NCBI RefSeq assembly: GCF_004123675.1
Contig: NZ_CP035417.1
Coordinates: 1,727,501-1,791,500, forward strand
DNA length: 64,000 bases
Direction of reading: 5' to 3'
Source: Leisingera sp. NJS204
GTDB taxonomy: Bacteria; Pseudomonadota; Alphaproteobacteria; Rhodobacterales; Rhodobacteraceae
Within the stretch, counting starts at the first letter, position 1. The number at the start of each line of letters is the position of its first letter. Under the pieces are notes generated by a model. The model was not told the origin of the DNA. It searched no databases and was given only the letters and a program-made list of their open reading frames with translations. Both the position numbers and the translations under genes were made by a program. Positions 18,179-25,269 of this stretch are shown here, piece by piece.

Positions 18179-18603
18179 CAGATCACTCCCATAACCTGGC
18201 GCAGAACTGCCAGCGTCAGGATGCCTGCCAGCATGAATGCCGCCGCCGCGGTGATGCCACGCAAGGACAGCCGGGAAACACCGCAGACACCGTGACCGGA
18301 GGTGCAGCCGTTGGCCATCCGCGTGCCAAGGCCGACCAGCAACCCGGCAATGATCAGCACGGTGGCGCTGCTGGTAACATGGGTTTCCGGTGTACCGGCC
18401 AGCAGACCAATCAGCAGCGGCACGGCAACCAAACCTGTGATGAAGGCCAGTTTTTCGGCTGCAGAGCTGCGGCCGCTGCCATCCAGCAGCCCGCCCAGAA
18501 TACCGCTGGCACCCATTATACGGCCGTTGCCCAAAAGATAGACGGCACCGCCAAGCCCGACCAGCATGCCGCCCGCCAAGCCCAAAATCCAATCCGTTTC
18601 CAT
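18178..18603 (-). CDS. Half-size YeeE/YedE-type membrane protein (first subunit)
   Basis: A 141-residue protein with about four membrane segments and the signature RMANGCTSGHGVCGVSRLS, whose cysteines line the sulfur-compound path in YeeE-type thiosulfate transporters. Together with the next gene it probably imports or exports a sulfur species such as thiosulfate or sulfide. It follows the metallo-hydrolase gene by 22 bases, in one operon. Confidence 0.88.
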   Translation of the reverse strand: METDWILGLAGGMLVGLGGAVYLLGNGRIMGASGILGGLLDGSGRSSAAEKLAFITGLVAVPLLIGLLAGTPETHVTSSATVLIIAGLLVGLGTRMANGCTSGHGVCGVSRLSLRGITAAAAFMLAGILTLAVLRQVMGVI

Positions 18604-18625
18604 GATCGCCTTCCGCTTGCTTCGG

Positions 18626-19489
18626 TCAGATTTTGTTGATCGGGATCTTTAGAAATACATCGCCCTGATCATCCGGTTCCGGCATCTGGCCCGCGCGCAT
18701 ATTCACCTGCAGCGACGGCAGGATCAGACGCGGCATACCCAGTGTCGCATCACGGGCGTCGCGCATTCTGGTGAATTCCTCAATGCTGCGCCCTTCGCCG
18801 ATATGCACGTTCAGCGCCTTTTGTTCGCCTACGGTGGTTTCCCATGCGTAATCATCGCGGCCCGGTGCCTTGTAATCATGGCCGACAAAGATGCGGGTGT
18901 TGCCGGGCAGCGCCAGGATCTTTTGGATCGAGTTATACAAATCGGTTGAAGACCCGCCGGGAAAGTCACACCGGGCGGTGCCGAAATCAGGCATGAACAA
19001 CGTGTCGCCGACAAAGGCCGCATCCCCGATCACATAGGTCAGGCAAGCGGGTGTGTGCCCCGGTGTGTGCAGCACCTCGCCGCGCATCTGGCCGATCATG
19101 AACACATCGCCTTCGCGGTACAGGCGGTCGAACTGGCTGCCGTCGCGCTGAAACTCGGTGCCTTCATTAAAGATTTTGCCGAAAGTGTCCTGAATCACGG
19201 TGATCCGGGCGCCGATGCCGATCTTGCCACCCAGCTGTTCTTGCAGGTAGGGCGCGGCAGACAGATGGTCGGCATGCACGTGGCTTTCCAGGATCCACTC
19301 TGTCCGCAGGCCTTCATTTTCGATCCAGGCGATGATGGCATCCGCTGATTCCGTGCCGGTGCGGCCCGCTGCCTGGTCGTAGTCCAGAACGGAGTCGATA
19401 ATGGCACAGGCGGAGCCCTCAGGCTCAACCACCACATAAGAAACGGTGTTGGTGGCTTCGTCGAAGAAGGCCTTGACGGCGGGGGTCAT
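18626..19489 (-). CDS. Metallo-beta-lactamase-fold hydrolase (persulfide dioxygenase/Blh-like)
   Basis: A 287-residue protein with the metal-binding motif HVHADH (His70, His72, Asp74, His75), a downstream HTPGHTP histidine, an Asp in VGDTLF and GHDYK. These match the persulfide dioxygenase/Blh group that oxidises sulfane sulfur. First gene of the sulfur operon (hydrolase, two YeeE-type halves, DUF442). An AT-rich inverted repeat lies 26 bases upstream. Detoxification of sulfide-derived persulfide is the likely role. Confidence 0.9.
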   Translation of the reverse strand: MTPAVKAFFDEATNTVSYVVVEPEGSACAIIDSVLDYDQAAGRTGTESADAIIAWIENEGLRTEWILESHVHADHLSAAPYLQEQLGGKIGIGARITVIQDTFGKIFNEGTEFQRDGSQFDRLYREGDVFMIGQMRGEVLHTPGHTPACLTYVIGDAAFVGDTLFMPDFGTARCDFPGGSSTDLYNSIQKILALPGNTRIFVGHDYKAPGRDDYAWETTVGEQKALNVHIGEGRSIEEFTRMRDARDATLGMPRLILPSLQVNMRAGQMPEPDDQGDVFLKIPINKI

Positions 19490-19514
19490 CTGTTTCTCTC
19501 CCTTGAGTTTGGAT

Positions 19515-19529
19515 AATCATATATTGATT
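19515..19529. promoter_or_regulatory. AT-rich inverted repeat upstream of the sulfur operon (BigR-type operator candidate)
   Basis: AATCA-tatat-TGATT lies 26 bases before the start of the metallo-hydrolase gene, in an otherwise GC-rich region. BigR/SqrR-type ArsR repressors bind AT-rich palindromes at the promoters of such operons. No ArsR-type gene is visible in this window, so any regulator would be encoded elsewhere. Confidence 0.5.
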
Positions 19530-19782
19530 GGAGAATGTGTTTCAAGGATGCCGGTGCGTAGACCGATGGTGCCGTTGAAATCATCGCAGCCGGTTGACCT
19601 GTGTCAAGACAGGGCAATGTTGCGCTGCAGTATGCTTGGCAGGCGTGCGTGACGCCTGCAAAACCGTCAACCGGCCGGAAAAATTTCACAAATCGGCGGT
19701 CGAGCGCCTAATTTTTGCGGGCTTTCACGCAGCTGTTGTGAAATACCAGCGTAACCCCATCATGATCCAGGGAGGACTGCCA

Positions 19783-19998
19783 ATGACACAAGAAGATCTG
19801 CTGCACACTGTTGAAAATCTGGAAACCCGGATTCTTGAAGAGACCGGTACTGCCCGGCTTGCCATGCGGCCTGAATTTATCCGGTTGCTGGATCACATGC
19901 GCAAGACGGGTGCTGCGGTGCCTGGCCGCTTCCGCCGTTTGGAAGCCGCACTGTGCGAAGAAGCGGTTGAGGAGATGTTTGACAATATGCCGGTCTAG
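19783..19998 (+). CDS. Small hypothetical protein
   Basis: A 71-residue protein that I do not recognise. It is helical and charged, starts MTQEDLLHTVENLETRILEE and ends AVEEMFDNMPV; no membrane segment or signal. The ATG follows GGAGGACTGCCA, a strong ribosome site, which is the main reason to accept it. It stands alone between divergent and convergent neighbours. Confidence 0.65.
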   Translation: MTQEDLLHTVENLETRILEETGTARLAMRPEFIRLLDHMRKTGAAVPGRFRRLEAALCEEAVEEMFDNMPV

Positions 19999-20027
19999 CC
20001 GGTCTGTCAGGCAGGGCGCCCCAGGCT

Positions 20028-20246
20028 TCAGCCCAGGAAAATGCCCGTCATAACCAGCATCAGTCCCAGAACTGACAGAAGCAGGGCGCCCAGATTGTAG
20101 GGCAGCACTGATTGCACGACCGCACGCAGGGCTTCGTCGTCCAGTTTTTGGCGGCGCGCACGCGCGACGCGGACAATGCACCAGACCAAGCCCAGCAGAC
20201 CGGCGATGGACAAGGCGGCTCCGGCCCAGACGATGAGTTCGAACAT
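20028..20246 (-). CDS. Small two-helix membrane protein
   Basis: A 72-residue protein with two membrane segments (about residues 5-26 and 49-70) joined by a basic/acidic cytoplasmic loop (RVARARRQKLDDEALRAVV). Not recognised by name. The start at 20246 removes a non-homologous basic stretch from a longer open frame. It is divergent from gapR and convergent with the small gene at 19783. Confidence 0.65.
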   Translation of the reverse strand: MFELIVWAGAALSIAGLLGLVWCIVRVARARRQKLDDEALRAVVQSVLPYNLGALLLSVLGLMLVMTGIFLG

Positions 20247-20439
20247 TTGCGTGCTCCTGCGGTTTTCGCGCTGCGCCGCGCCTAGCCGATCCGGGCTTGG
20301 CGTGCAAGCCGCGAGGGGACGGGCGCCGGTTTTTGCCGCTCGGCGGGTCTCTGCGGCTTTCCTTGCTTGCGGCGCAGCGGGCGGGGCGCTATCCCCTTGC
20401 TCCGACAGCAATTGACAGCATGTGCCGACGGAGCCGCAG

Positions 20440-20703
20440 ATGGATATCACCGAAGACGAAAAAAGCGAAAACTACCGTGTGACCGCTGGCGAACTGCGCC
20501 AGTTCATCGAACGGTTCGAGCGTTTGGACGAAGAAAAGAAGACCATCGCCGAACAGCAGAAAGAGGTGATGGCCGAAGCCAAGGCACGCGGCTACGACAC
20601 CAAGGTCATGCGTAAGATCATTGCGCTGCGCAAGCGCGACCAGAACGACATCGACGAAGAAGAAGCGGTGCTGGAAATGTATAAGGAAGCTCTGGGCATG
20701 TAA
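20440..20703 (+). CDS. gapR: GapR-family nucleoid-associated protein (DUF2312)
   Basis: An 87-residue coiled-coil protein matching GapR: YRVTAGELRQFIERFERLDE, the KARGYDTKVMRKIIALRKRD core and the acidic end EEAVLEMYKEALGM. GapR binds overtwisted, AT-rich DNA ahead of polymerases and forks and helps chromosome replication and segregation in alphaproteobacteria. The ATG at 20440 is preceded by ACGGAG; an in-frame GTG six codons upstream has no ribosome site. Confidence 0.93.
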   Translation: MDITEDEKSENYRVTAGELRQFIERFERLDEEKKTIAEQQKEVMAEAKARGYDTKVMRKIIALRKRDQNDIDEEEAVLEMYKEALGM

Positions 20704-20797
20704 GCCCGGCGGGGCCGCGGTCCCGCGTGAGTTTCTGCTGGTGCCGGAGGGGTTTGCCCGCTTGCGGCACCAGCTTGCTGATGCAGGTCCATCCGGC

Positions 20798-22204
20798 TTA
20801 TTGTGAGCTGCCGGTTTCCGGCAGGGCCTTTACACGGATGCGGCGGGTCAGCCGCCCTGCGCGCCGGGCGGCCTCCTGGAACACCACCGCATAAAGCCCC
20901 CAGAACAACGGGTGCAGCGTGTATCTCATACGCTCCTGTTCCGGCCCGTTCACTGCATGGGCCACGCCCAGGAACAGCACCACCGACACCAGCATCACCT
21001 GAAAGAAGGCCCGGCGTGTGCGGTCCTGATCCCGGCGGGCCAGTTCCGCCAGGGCGATCAGCGCGAACAGGTTCAGCGCCAGGGTCAGGAAGCGCGACAG
21101 GCTGGGGTCGATTATGATCTTGTTCTCGGCCGTCAGCACCCGCTTGGTGTCGGGGATCTTTGGGAAACGGTCCCAGTTCAGCGGCGGGTAAAAATATTCG
21201 TTCGGCCACAGCGACAAGCTGGTGAAAGCCCGCACCACAACGCCGGCGGCATATTGCACCGGGCTGGCAGCGATGACCTCGAGCGATTTCTTCAGGCAGG
21301 TCTTGGAATAGGGGATCATCCGCGGATCATTCAGCGCTGTGCCGGTATGCTGGCCGATCAGCCCGTGGACTTGGGCAAATGTTTTGAACGAGCAGCCTTC
21401 GACCGGCTCAGGCGCGGTTTGCGACGCATTGAGGCCAAGCCAGCTGCCGGAGCTGAAGATGCCGAACACCGCCTTGTTCTTCACCGACGGCAGCAGCGTG
21501 ACTGCCAATGTCAGGGCCAGGACGGCCGAACGGGCAGGGGTTGCTGCGGTCTTGAACAGCAGCAGCCCGGCCACCAGCAGGATGTAGATCGGGTGGAACA
21601 GCGTCCAGGTCAATGACAGCACCGCCAGGCAGGCGCAGAACTGCAGGAAATAGAGCGTCTTTTGCGTTTTCAGAAACAGCAGCGCACAGAGGCAGGACAG
21701 CGCAAAAAACGCTGAGGTGAAATGGGCATAGAGGAGGAAATTCTCATAATAAAACACGGCCGGCGACAGGATATAGGCCAAGGGCAGCAGCCAGGCCAGA
21801 CGCCGTGATTGCGCCAGCAGTCGCAGCGCCGCAAACATGCAGGCGGCGGTCAGGACGCTTAGCACCAGGTGGCTGCTCCAGATCAGCTGGATCATGCAAG
21901 CATCTTGAGCACCGCAGGCCTTGGCGGCGATGCCCAGCAGAAAATTCCAGAACGGCGGCTGGGAGTGCAGGGTGAGCAGGGCATCCAGCAAACCGTCATG
22001 CAGCTGCTGCGCCGGGAGGTGCTGGTAGGAACCATCCAGATGAATGGGATCGGGGTGAATGTCGAGCAGGCCGGCTGCCAGCAGCCTGGAGGCCAGGATG
22101 ATGACGCCTGCCGCCAGCGCAAACAGCGCTGTCTCACGCGGCAGAGCAGCGCTGGCCGGTGCGCGAACGGCTGGCTTGGCGGATGGAATCGATTGATTTG
22201 TCAT
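20798..22204 (-). CDS. Membrane glycosyltransferase-like protein (GT39/ArnT-type topology)
   Basis: A 468-residue protein with about 11 membrane segments. The first large loop has IHLDGSYQHLPAQQL and HSQPPFWNFLLG, which match the acidic-residue and H-x-PP pattern of GT-C enzymes that use polyprenyl-phosphate sugars. Its neighbours, a GtrA protein and DprE1/DprE2-like enzymes on the opposite strand, would make decaprenyl-phosphoryl-arabinose, a suitable donor. AGGA precedes the ATG at 22204. The acceptor is unknown. Confidence 0.8.
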   Translation of the reverse strand: MTNQSIPSAKPAVRAPASAALPRETALFALAAGVIILASRLLAAGLLDIHPDPIHLDGSYQHLPAQQLHDGLLDALLTLHSQPPFWNFLLGIAAKACGAQDACMIQLIWSSHLVLSVLTAACMFAALRLLAQSRRLAWLLPLAYILSPAVFYYENFLLYAHFTSAFFALSCLCALLFLKTQKTLYFLQFCACLAVLSLTWTLFHPIYILLVAGLLLFKTAATPARSAVLALTLAVTLLPSVKNKAVFGIFSSGSWLGLNASQTAPEPVEGCSFKTFAQVHGLIGQHTGTALNDPRMIPYSKTCLKKSLEVIAASPVQYAAGVVVRAFTSLSLWPNEYFYPPLNWDRFPKIPDTKRVLTAENKIIIDPSLSRFLTLALNLFALIALAELARRDQDRTRRAFFQVMLVSVVLFLGVAHAVNGPEQERMRYTLHPLFWGLYAVVFQEAARRAGRLTRRIRVKALPETGSSQ

Positions 22205-22378
22205 GCCCGTCCTCAACGTTTTTATGCCCTTATAGGTTAATCCGGCGCAGTTTGAAATTCCCCGCAGGTACTGGCCGTCAAGGCGGGCCAGGCAGCGGGC
22301 AGTTTGACACCTAGCCAAAAAGTGATGGTGCTGATACAAATCGGACCGGAAGTAAAAGCATCTTTCGGTTGATTTCAT

Positions 22379-22648
22379 TTGACGACAGATTCATCGCTTA
22401 GGACCGGCCAGCCCGGTATGCTTGCCGTCGCTTTGGATGGCACTCTGCGGCGCAGCAACATCCTGTGTAAAAGCTCCTGGCCTTCCTTCTGGCGGGATTG
22501 GAACAGCCCGTTCACCTCGGCCAAGGCGCTGTTTCAGAGGCGGAGCGCGCATTTGCCGGGCGCTGTGACGCAGATGCAATCCACCTTGGTGTTTTTGTCG
22601 TTCAGTCTGATTGTACTGGCTGTTGCGGTCCGGGGCTGCGCGCTATGA
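22379..22648 (+). pseudogene. Remnant of HAD-UbiA (decaprenyl-phosphate phosphoribosyltransferase-type) gene
   Basis: An 89-codon frame starting at TTG. It opens like the HAD domain of HAD-UbiA fusions (LAVALDGTLRRSNIL, compare the usual D-x-DGTL) and ends with a short hydrophobic tail (STLVFLSFSLIVLAVAVRG) resembling the UbiA C-terminus. The roughly 350 residues between, including all UbiA catalytic motifs, are missing, and the first catalytic Asp of D-x-D is Ala. Its stop overlaps the gtrA start (ATGA), as an intact first gene of this operon would. A large internal deletion is the simplest reading. Confidence 0.6.
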
Positions 22649-23064
22649 CATTGCAGCAGCTTCTGGTCCGCTACACGGCCTTTGCGGTTGTTGCCACCGC
22701 GGTCAATCTCGCCACCCAGCGCGCGGTCCTGCAATTGGGTGAAAGTGCTGCGCATTTCACCGCTGCCATGGCAGCGGGCACCCTGGCCGGGCTGGTTGTT
22801 AAATACTTGCTGGATAAGCGCTGGATCTTCTTTGATCAGCATAGCGGTCTCAAGCATCAGGGGCGTACCTTTTCGCTGTATGCCTTGATGGGTGTCGCAA
22901 CCACAGCGGTGTTCTGGATTACGGAAACGCTGTTTTGGATAACTTGGGGAACTGATGGTGCGCGCGAGGCCGGAGCTGTCCTCGGGCTGGTGATCGGCTA
23001 TACTGTGAAATACCAGCTGGACCGGCATTTTGTGTTCACTCAGGGCGCAAAGGAGACGGAATGA
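22645..23064 (+). CDS. GtrA-family membrane protein
   Basis: A 139-residue protein with four membrane segments in the GtrA pattern: RYTAFAVVATAVNLATQR, KYLLDKRWIF and, at the end, GYTVKYQLDRHFVF. GtrA proteins are thought to flip polyprenyl-linked sugars across the inner membrane. The start overlaps the upstream remnant (ATGA) and the stop overlaps the DprE1-like gene (ATGA), so it belongs to a coupled operon. Confidence 0.9.
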   Translation: MTLQQLLVRYTAFAVVATAVNLATQRAVLQLGESAAHFTAAMAAGTLAGLVVKYLLDKRWIFFDQHSGLKHQGRTFSLYALMGVATTAVFWITETLFWITWGTDGAREAGAVLGLVIGYTVKYQLDRHFVFTQGAKETE

Positions 23065-24389
23065 CAATGCTGTCAGGCTGGGGGAACTACCCGGTGGCAC
23101 GGGCACAGCTTATGGCCCCCCGGAATGAGGCTGAACTGCAAACCATGATCGCCGGTCACCCCTCGGTCATTGCCCGCGGCAATGGCCGTGCATATGGCGA
23201 CAGCGCTATCGGCCTGCCGGCGACATTACACATGCGGCATTTCAACAGGATGATCTCGTTTGACGCCGGAACCGGGCAATTGGTGGCGGAAAGCGGGGTG
23301 TTGCTGGGCGATATCATCTCGGCCTTCCTGCCGCGCGGGTGGTTTCCAGCAGTGGTGCCCGGCACCAAGTTTGTGACCCTTGGCGGAGCGATCGCAGCGG
23401 ATGTGCATGGTAAGAACCACCATAAGGAGGGCAGTTTCCGCAATTGCCTGGACTGGGTGGATGTCATGGGGCCGGACGGCACGCTGCGCCGTTGTTCGGC
23501 GCAGGAGAACAGCGAATTGTTCGGCTGGACTGCCGGTGGCATGGGGCTCACCGGGATCATTGTCAGGGCCGCGATCAGGCTGCGGGCGGTGCCGTCGGCC
23601 TGGATCCGGCAGCAGACACAGCCGGCCGCAAACCTGGATGCCGCAATCGAAATCTTCGAGCGGTCGGCCAGCGCAACCTATTCGGTGGCGTGGATCGATT
23701 GCCTGTCGGAAGGCCGCTCGCTGGGCCGCTCGCTTGTTATGCTGGGTGAACATGCGGAGTTGCAGGACCTGAGCGCGCAACAGGCGGCCGCCCCCTATGC
23801 CATCGCCAGTGCAAAGACCCGGCAGGTGCCGCCGGTGTTCCCCTCTTTTTCGCTGAACCGCTTCAGTGTCCGGGCCTTCAATTCGGCCTACTACTGGGCG
23901 GGCGCCCGCAAGGCCGGGATGCTGATTACCGACTGGAACCGCTACTTTTTCCCGCTTGATGCATTGCTTGGCTGGAACCGGATTTACGGGCGCAAGGGGT
24001 TTGCCCAGTTTCAATGTGTACTGCCGCTCGACAGCACCCGGTCCGGCCTGCGCAGACTGCTGCAGGCGATCTCGGCTGCCGGGCAGGGGTCTTTCCTGGC
24101 GGTGCTCAAGCGGCTGGGACCGCAGGACAGCCCGTTCTCCTTTCCCATGGAAGGCTACACGCTGGCGCTGGATTTCCCGGTCAATCCGCGCAGCCTGGCG
24201 CTGATGGAGGAACTGGACCGGATCACCATTGCCCATGGCGGCCGGTTCTACCTGGCCAAGGACAGCCGGATGCACGCGGACACTTTGCGCGCGGCGGATC
24301 CCAGGGCTGCGGGCTTCACCGGAATGCGGCAATCCTCCGGGCTGCACCCGTCGTTTCAGTCCGCACAATCGCAAAGGCTTTCGCTATGA
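23061..24389 (+). CDS. dprE1: DprE1-like FAD-dependent decaprenylphosphoryl-ribose 2'-oxidase
   Basis: A 442-residue FAD-linked oxidase. The N-terminal FAD domain has RGNGRAYGDSA and GTKFVTLGGAIAADVHGKNH followed by HKEGSF, which closely matches the DprE1 region that anchors FAD. With the next gene it would epimerise decaprenylphosphoryl-ribose to the arabinose form. It overlaps both neighbours by ATGA. Because the upstream UbiA that makes the substrate is deleted here, the pathway may need another copy or may be dead. Confidence 0.85.
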   Translation: MTMLSGWGNYPVARAQLMAPRNEAELQTMIAGHPSVIARGNGRAYGDSAIGLPATLHMRHFNRMISFDAGTGQLVAESGVLLGDIISAFLPRGWFPAVVPGTKFVTLGGAIAADVHGKNHHKEGSFRNCLDWVDVMGPDGTLRRCSAQENSELFGWTAGGMGLTGIIVRAAIRLRAVPSAWIRQQTQPAANLDAAIEIFERSASATYSVAWIDCLSEGRSLGRSLVMLGEHAELQDLSAQQAAAPYAIASAKTRQVPPVFPSFSLNRFSVRAFNSAYYWAGARKAGMLITDWNRYFFPLDALLGWNRIYGRKGFAQFQCVLPLDSTRSGLRRLLQAISAAGQGSFLAVLKRLGPQDSPFSFPMEGYTLALDFPVNPRSLALMEELDRITIAHGGRFYLAKDSRMHADTLRAADPRAAGFTGMRQSSGLHPSFQSAQSQRLSL

Positions 24390-25123
24390 CAAAATCTCCT
24401 GTTCTGATCCTTGGCGCCCGTTCGGACATCGGCTTGGCCGTGGCCCATGCCTTTGCCGCACAAGGGCATCCAGTACAGCTTGCCGCCCGCCGGGCGGACA
24501 CGCTCGGGGCTGAAAAAACGGATCTTGAACTGCGCCATGGCGTGCCGGTGAGTCTGCATGAATTCGATGCGCTGGCGCTGGAAGATCACGAGGGTTTTGC
24601 CGATGCACTGCCTGAGCTGCCGGGCATAGCGGTTTGCGCCATCGGCTACATGGGCGATCAGGCGGAATGCGAACAGACGCCCCAGCAAGCAGCCCAGGTG
24701 CTGCGCAGTAACTTTGAGGGCCCGGCGAGCATTCTGGCGGCTCTTGCCAACCGGTTCGAGCAGCGCGGCACCGGCACGCTGGTGGGCATCAGTTCAGTCG
24801 CCGGTGAGCGCGGCAGAGCGTCCAATTACGTCTATGGGTCGGCCAAGGCCGGCTTTACCGCATTCCTATCCGGGCTTCGCAACCGGCTGGCCCGCAAAGG
24901 TGTTCATGTTGTCACCGTGCTGCCCGGGTTTGTCGCCACGCAAATGACCGAGGGCATGGACTTGCCGGCCAAGTTGACTGCGCAACCTGAAGAGGTGGCA
25001 AAAGCAATCACCGCCGCCGCATCCAAAGGCCGGAATGTTGTGTATGTGCGGCCTGTGTGGCAGCTGATCATGCTGATTATCCGTAACATTCCCGAAGCGG
25101 TCTTTAAGAAGACAAGTATCTGA
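24386..25123 (+). CDS. dprE2: DprE2-like short-chain dehydrogenase
   Basis: A 245-residue SDR enzyme: nucleotide-binding ILGARSDIGLAVAHAFA, catalytic Ser in GISSVAGERGR, and Y-x-x-x-K as YGSAK. The partner position, the ATGA overlap with the DprE1-like gene and the C-terminal hydrophobic VWQLIMLIIRNIP all fit the DprE2 reductase that completes ribose-to-arabinose epimerisation. Confidence 0.85.
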   Translation: MTKSPVLILGARSDIGLAVAHAFAAQGHPVQLAARRADTLGAEKTDLELRHGVPVSLHEFDALALEDHEGFADALPELPGIAVCAIGYMGDQAECEQTPQQAAQVLRSNFEGPASILAALANRFEQRGTGTLVGISSVAGERGRASNYVYGSAKAGFTAFLSGLRNRLARKGVHVVTVLPGFVATQMTEGMDLPAKLTAQPEEVAKAITAAASKGRNVVYVRPVWQLIMLIIRNIPEAVFKKTSI

Positions 25124-25269
25124 GCACGGGCGGTCCTATCTTTGGATAGACTTGCCATTTAAATTGCCGGCTTGCAGTCCTTGGTTGTATAGAATTGAAC
25201 ACTTTTCCTTAACACTCTCGAAAGGGCTGGCCGGATAGCGTCACAGCCGGGTAGCTTCAGAGTGGGATT

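Noticed and set aside
20422-20439. GTG start for gapR six codons upstream
   Set aside because: No ribosome site before it, whereas ACGGAG precedes the ATG at 20440.
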